Both the position numbers and the translations under genes were made by a program. This document shows positions 62,904 to 64,000 of a stretch of 64,000 bases of DNA, piece after piece; the first letter of the stretch is position 1, and the number at the start of each line of letters is the position of its first letter. The stretch spans positions 154,658,334 to 154,722,333 of the forward strand of contig NC_073692.1 in assembly GCF_029784155.1 (NCBI RefSeq), written 5' to 3'. The notes below the pieces were generated by a model, which was not told the DNA's origin, did not search any database, and worked only from the letters and a program-made list of their open reading frames with translations. The stretch comes from Uranotaenia lowii (taxonomy: Eukaryota > Arthropoda > Insecta > Diptera > Culicidae).

Positions 62904-64000
62904 TATTTTGACTCTGGTAATGTGGATTGCGAATTATAAGTGAAATAACTCAATTTATCAATGTTTGTGATAAATTTTTTATCAAATTACTTAAAAATGC
63001 TTCACAGATAATCGTCTAAGATATTTTGGGTGGAATCACAGAATTTCAAATATCAATTGTTTTTAAAAACAACTAATAATTTTTGTGGGTTGATTCATGT
63101 TGATAAATAATAACCCAGGCTTTATTATTTAACTTTCGTAATTTTCGTCAATATTTAGGAAAAAAAATATATCACAAGTTTTTGGTTCAATTTTTTTTCC
63201 AGTAGGGTAGAAGCACTAGTTATTGAACAGGTACCAGATATTGAACACTAGTAAAACATTTACCAACTAAAAAAATTATTTACAGTAGAAAAATGAATCA
63301 AAATTCGTTGTGCCACTGATGAAGCATTTTCTACCTCTGTTCAAATTTTTATCAAGAATCTCGGACTCTTAAAGTCACAATCACCGAAACTTGAAAATGT
63401 GTTCAAATTTTGGCATGGTTTTTCGACTGGATGGAGGAAACAACCTATTTTTGATTGGGGGGAAAATTGGATAAAAGACAAATAAACGTCTAAGATAATG
63501 GTATGAGTGTTTTCAACTAAGTCTTTTTGAATGATTTCTGGAAGAGTGGCAGCCTTTATTATCTTTATTTTCTTAAAATTTTACAAATTAAAGTGTTCAA
63601 TCATTGGATCACAGAAAACGCCAAATTTTCAATTATTGAACGTTCAATCTTGCAGTGCTCGTTTCGTAAAGAAATGCATGTACCAGTTATTGAAAAAACA
63701 TCGGTTGGTGTTTGGAAATGTAAACAAATTGTTTCTTGGTTGCTAGCTCATCCAAAATCGCCCCTGCAAGGCATACTATCAAGCGAAATACCCCTAAATA
63801 TATGCAATGATATTCAATGTTTATGTGTTCAATAATTAGAACATTGCCTGTTCAATACTTGAATCATTGTGTTTAATCATTGGGACAAAAGTAATTTTGA
63901 ATAAAAAGGCTTAAATGATAATTTAAAAACATATTCCCGCGAAAAAAATATAGGGGAGAATGAGGATACTTGATCCCTGGGGATACTTGATTCCTTAGCT
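62904..64000. other. Non-coding, repeat-like DNA to the window end
   Basis: Between about 63210 and 63890 a TATTGAAC/GTTCAAT motif recurs on both strands, suggesting a further diverged MITE. A 102-codon frame at 63527-63835 lies within it and lacks motifs. From 63951 the phrase GATACTTGATCCC/GATACTTGATTCC begins, probably another repeat continuing outside the window. Confidence 0.4.

Noticed and set aside
63527..63835. 102-codon frame near the window end as a gene
   Set aside because: Lies within a repeat with recurring TATTGAAC motifs and has no recognisable domain.

Overview
This is a eukaryotic, AT-rich and very repeat-dense window, almost certainly from an insect and most probably a culicine-type mosquito. 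That inference rests on two Tc1/mariner-superfamily transposases with the mosquito ITmD37E catalytic spacing (DD37E), a Jockey/JuanA-like LINE, BEL/Pao and Ty3/Gypsy LTR elements, tRNA-derived SINEs and many short MITEs. I see no intact single-copy host gene. The only host-like coding sequences are a decayed chymotrypsin-like serine protease (25.7-26.2 kb, minus) and a decayed multi-exon gene I do not recognise (27.1-28.0 kb, plus).
Layout. 1-3.2 kb: 3' part of a Ty3/Gypsy element, split by a 1.2-kb fold-back element. 4.2-6.3 kb: a nested 2.1-kb palindrome. 7.3-7.9 kb: a TTAA-flanked MITE. 8455-15602: a complete, apparently young BEL/Pao element (526-bp LTRs, one difference seen, one 2021-codon ORF, 5-bp TSD). 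17.8-18.3 kb: a fold-back. 19.3-24.4 kb: a mariner pseudogene split by two tandem PIF/Harbinger-like elements, the second of which carries a SINE and another TTAA MITE. 25-28 kb: a MITE and the two host pseudogenes. 30.2-31.4 kb: a BEL/Pao 3' remnant. 31.5-33.7 kb: a JuanA-like LINE remnant holding a third TTAA MITE. 34.9 kb: a second SINE copy. 35.6-36.8 kb: an ITmD37E mariner with an open transposase frame. 37.7-57.4 kb: one I-clade-like LINE on the minus strand, broken by three later insertions: a complete 9.5-kb Ty3/Gypsy element, a 967-bp hAT-type MITE, and a LINE of L1/Tx1-like type with both ORFs open. 57.4-64 kb: non-coding DNA with a 2-kb hAT-type element and a TA-flanked MITE.
The most notable signals lie in the complete Gypsy element (38529-48054). 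(i) Gag and Pol overlap in the -1 frame at a correctly phased A_AAA_AAC heptamer, 8 nt upstream of a foldable H-type pseudoknot. (ii) Each LTR carries three copies of a hairpin whose stem changes all preserve pairing. (iii) Between pol and the 3' LTR, on the antisense strand, lies a short ORF with a signal-peptide-like start, a strong splice donor and a strong acceptor. This could be an intron-containing passenger gene, protected from splicing by its antisense orientation.
Most insertions can be checked inside the window: TSDs and duplicate copies give the empty-site sequence and therefore the order of events.
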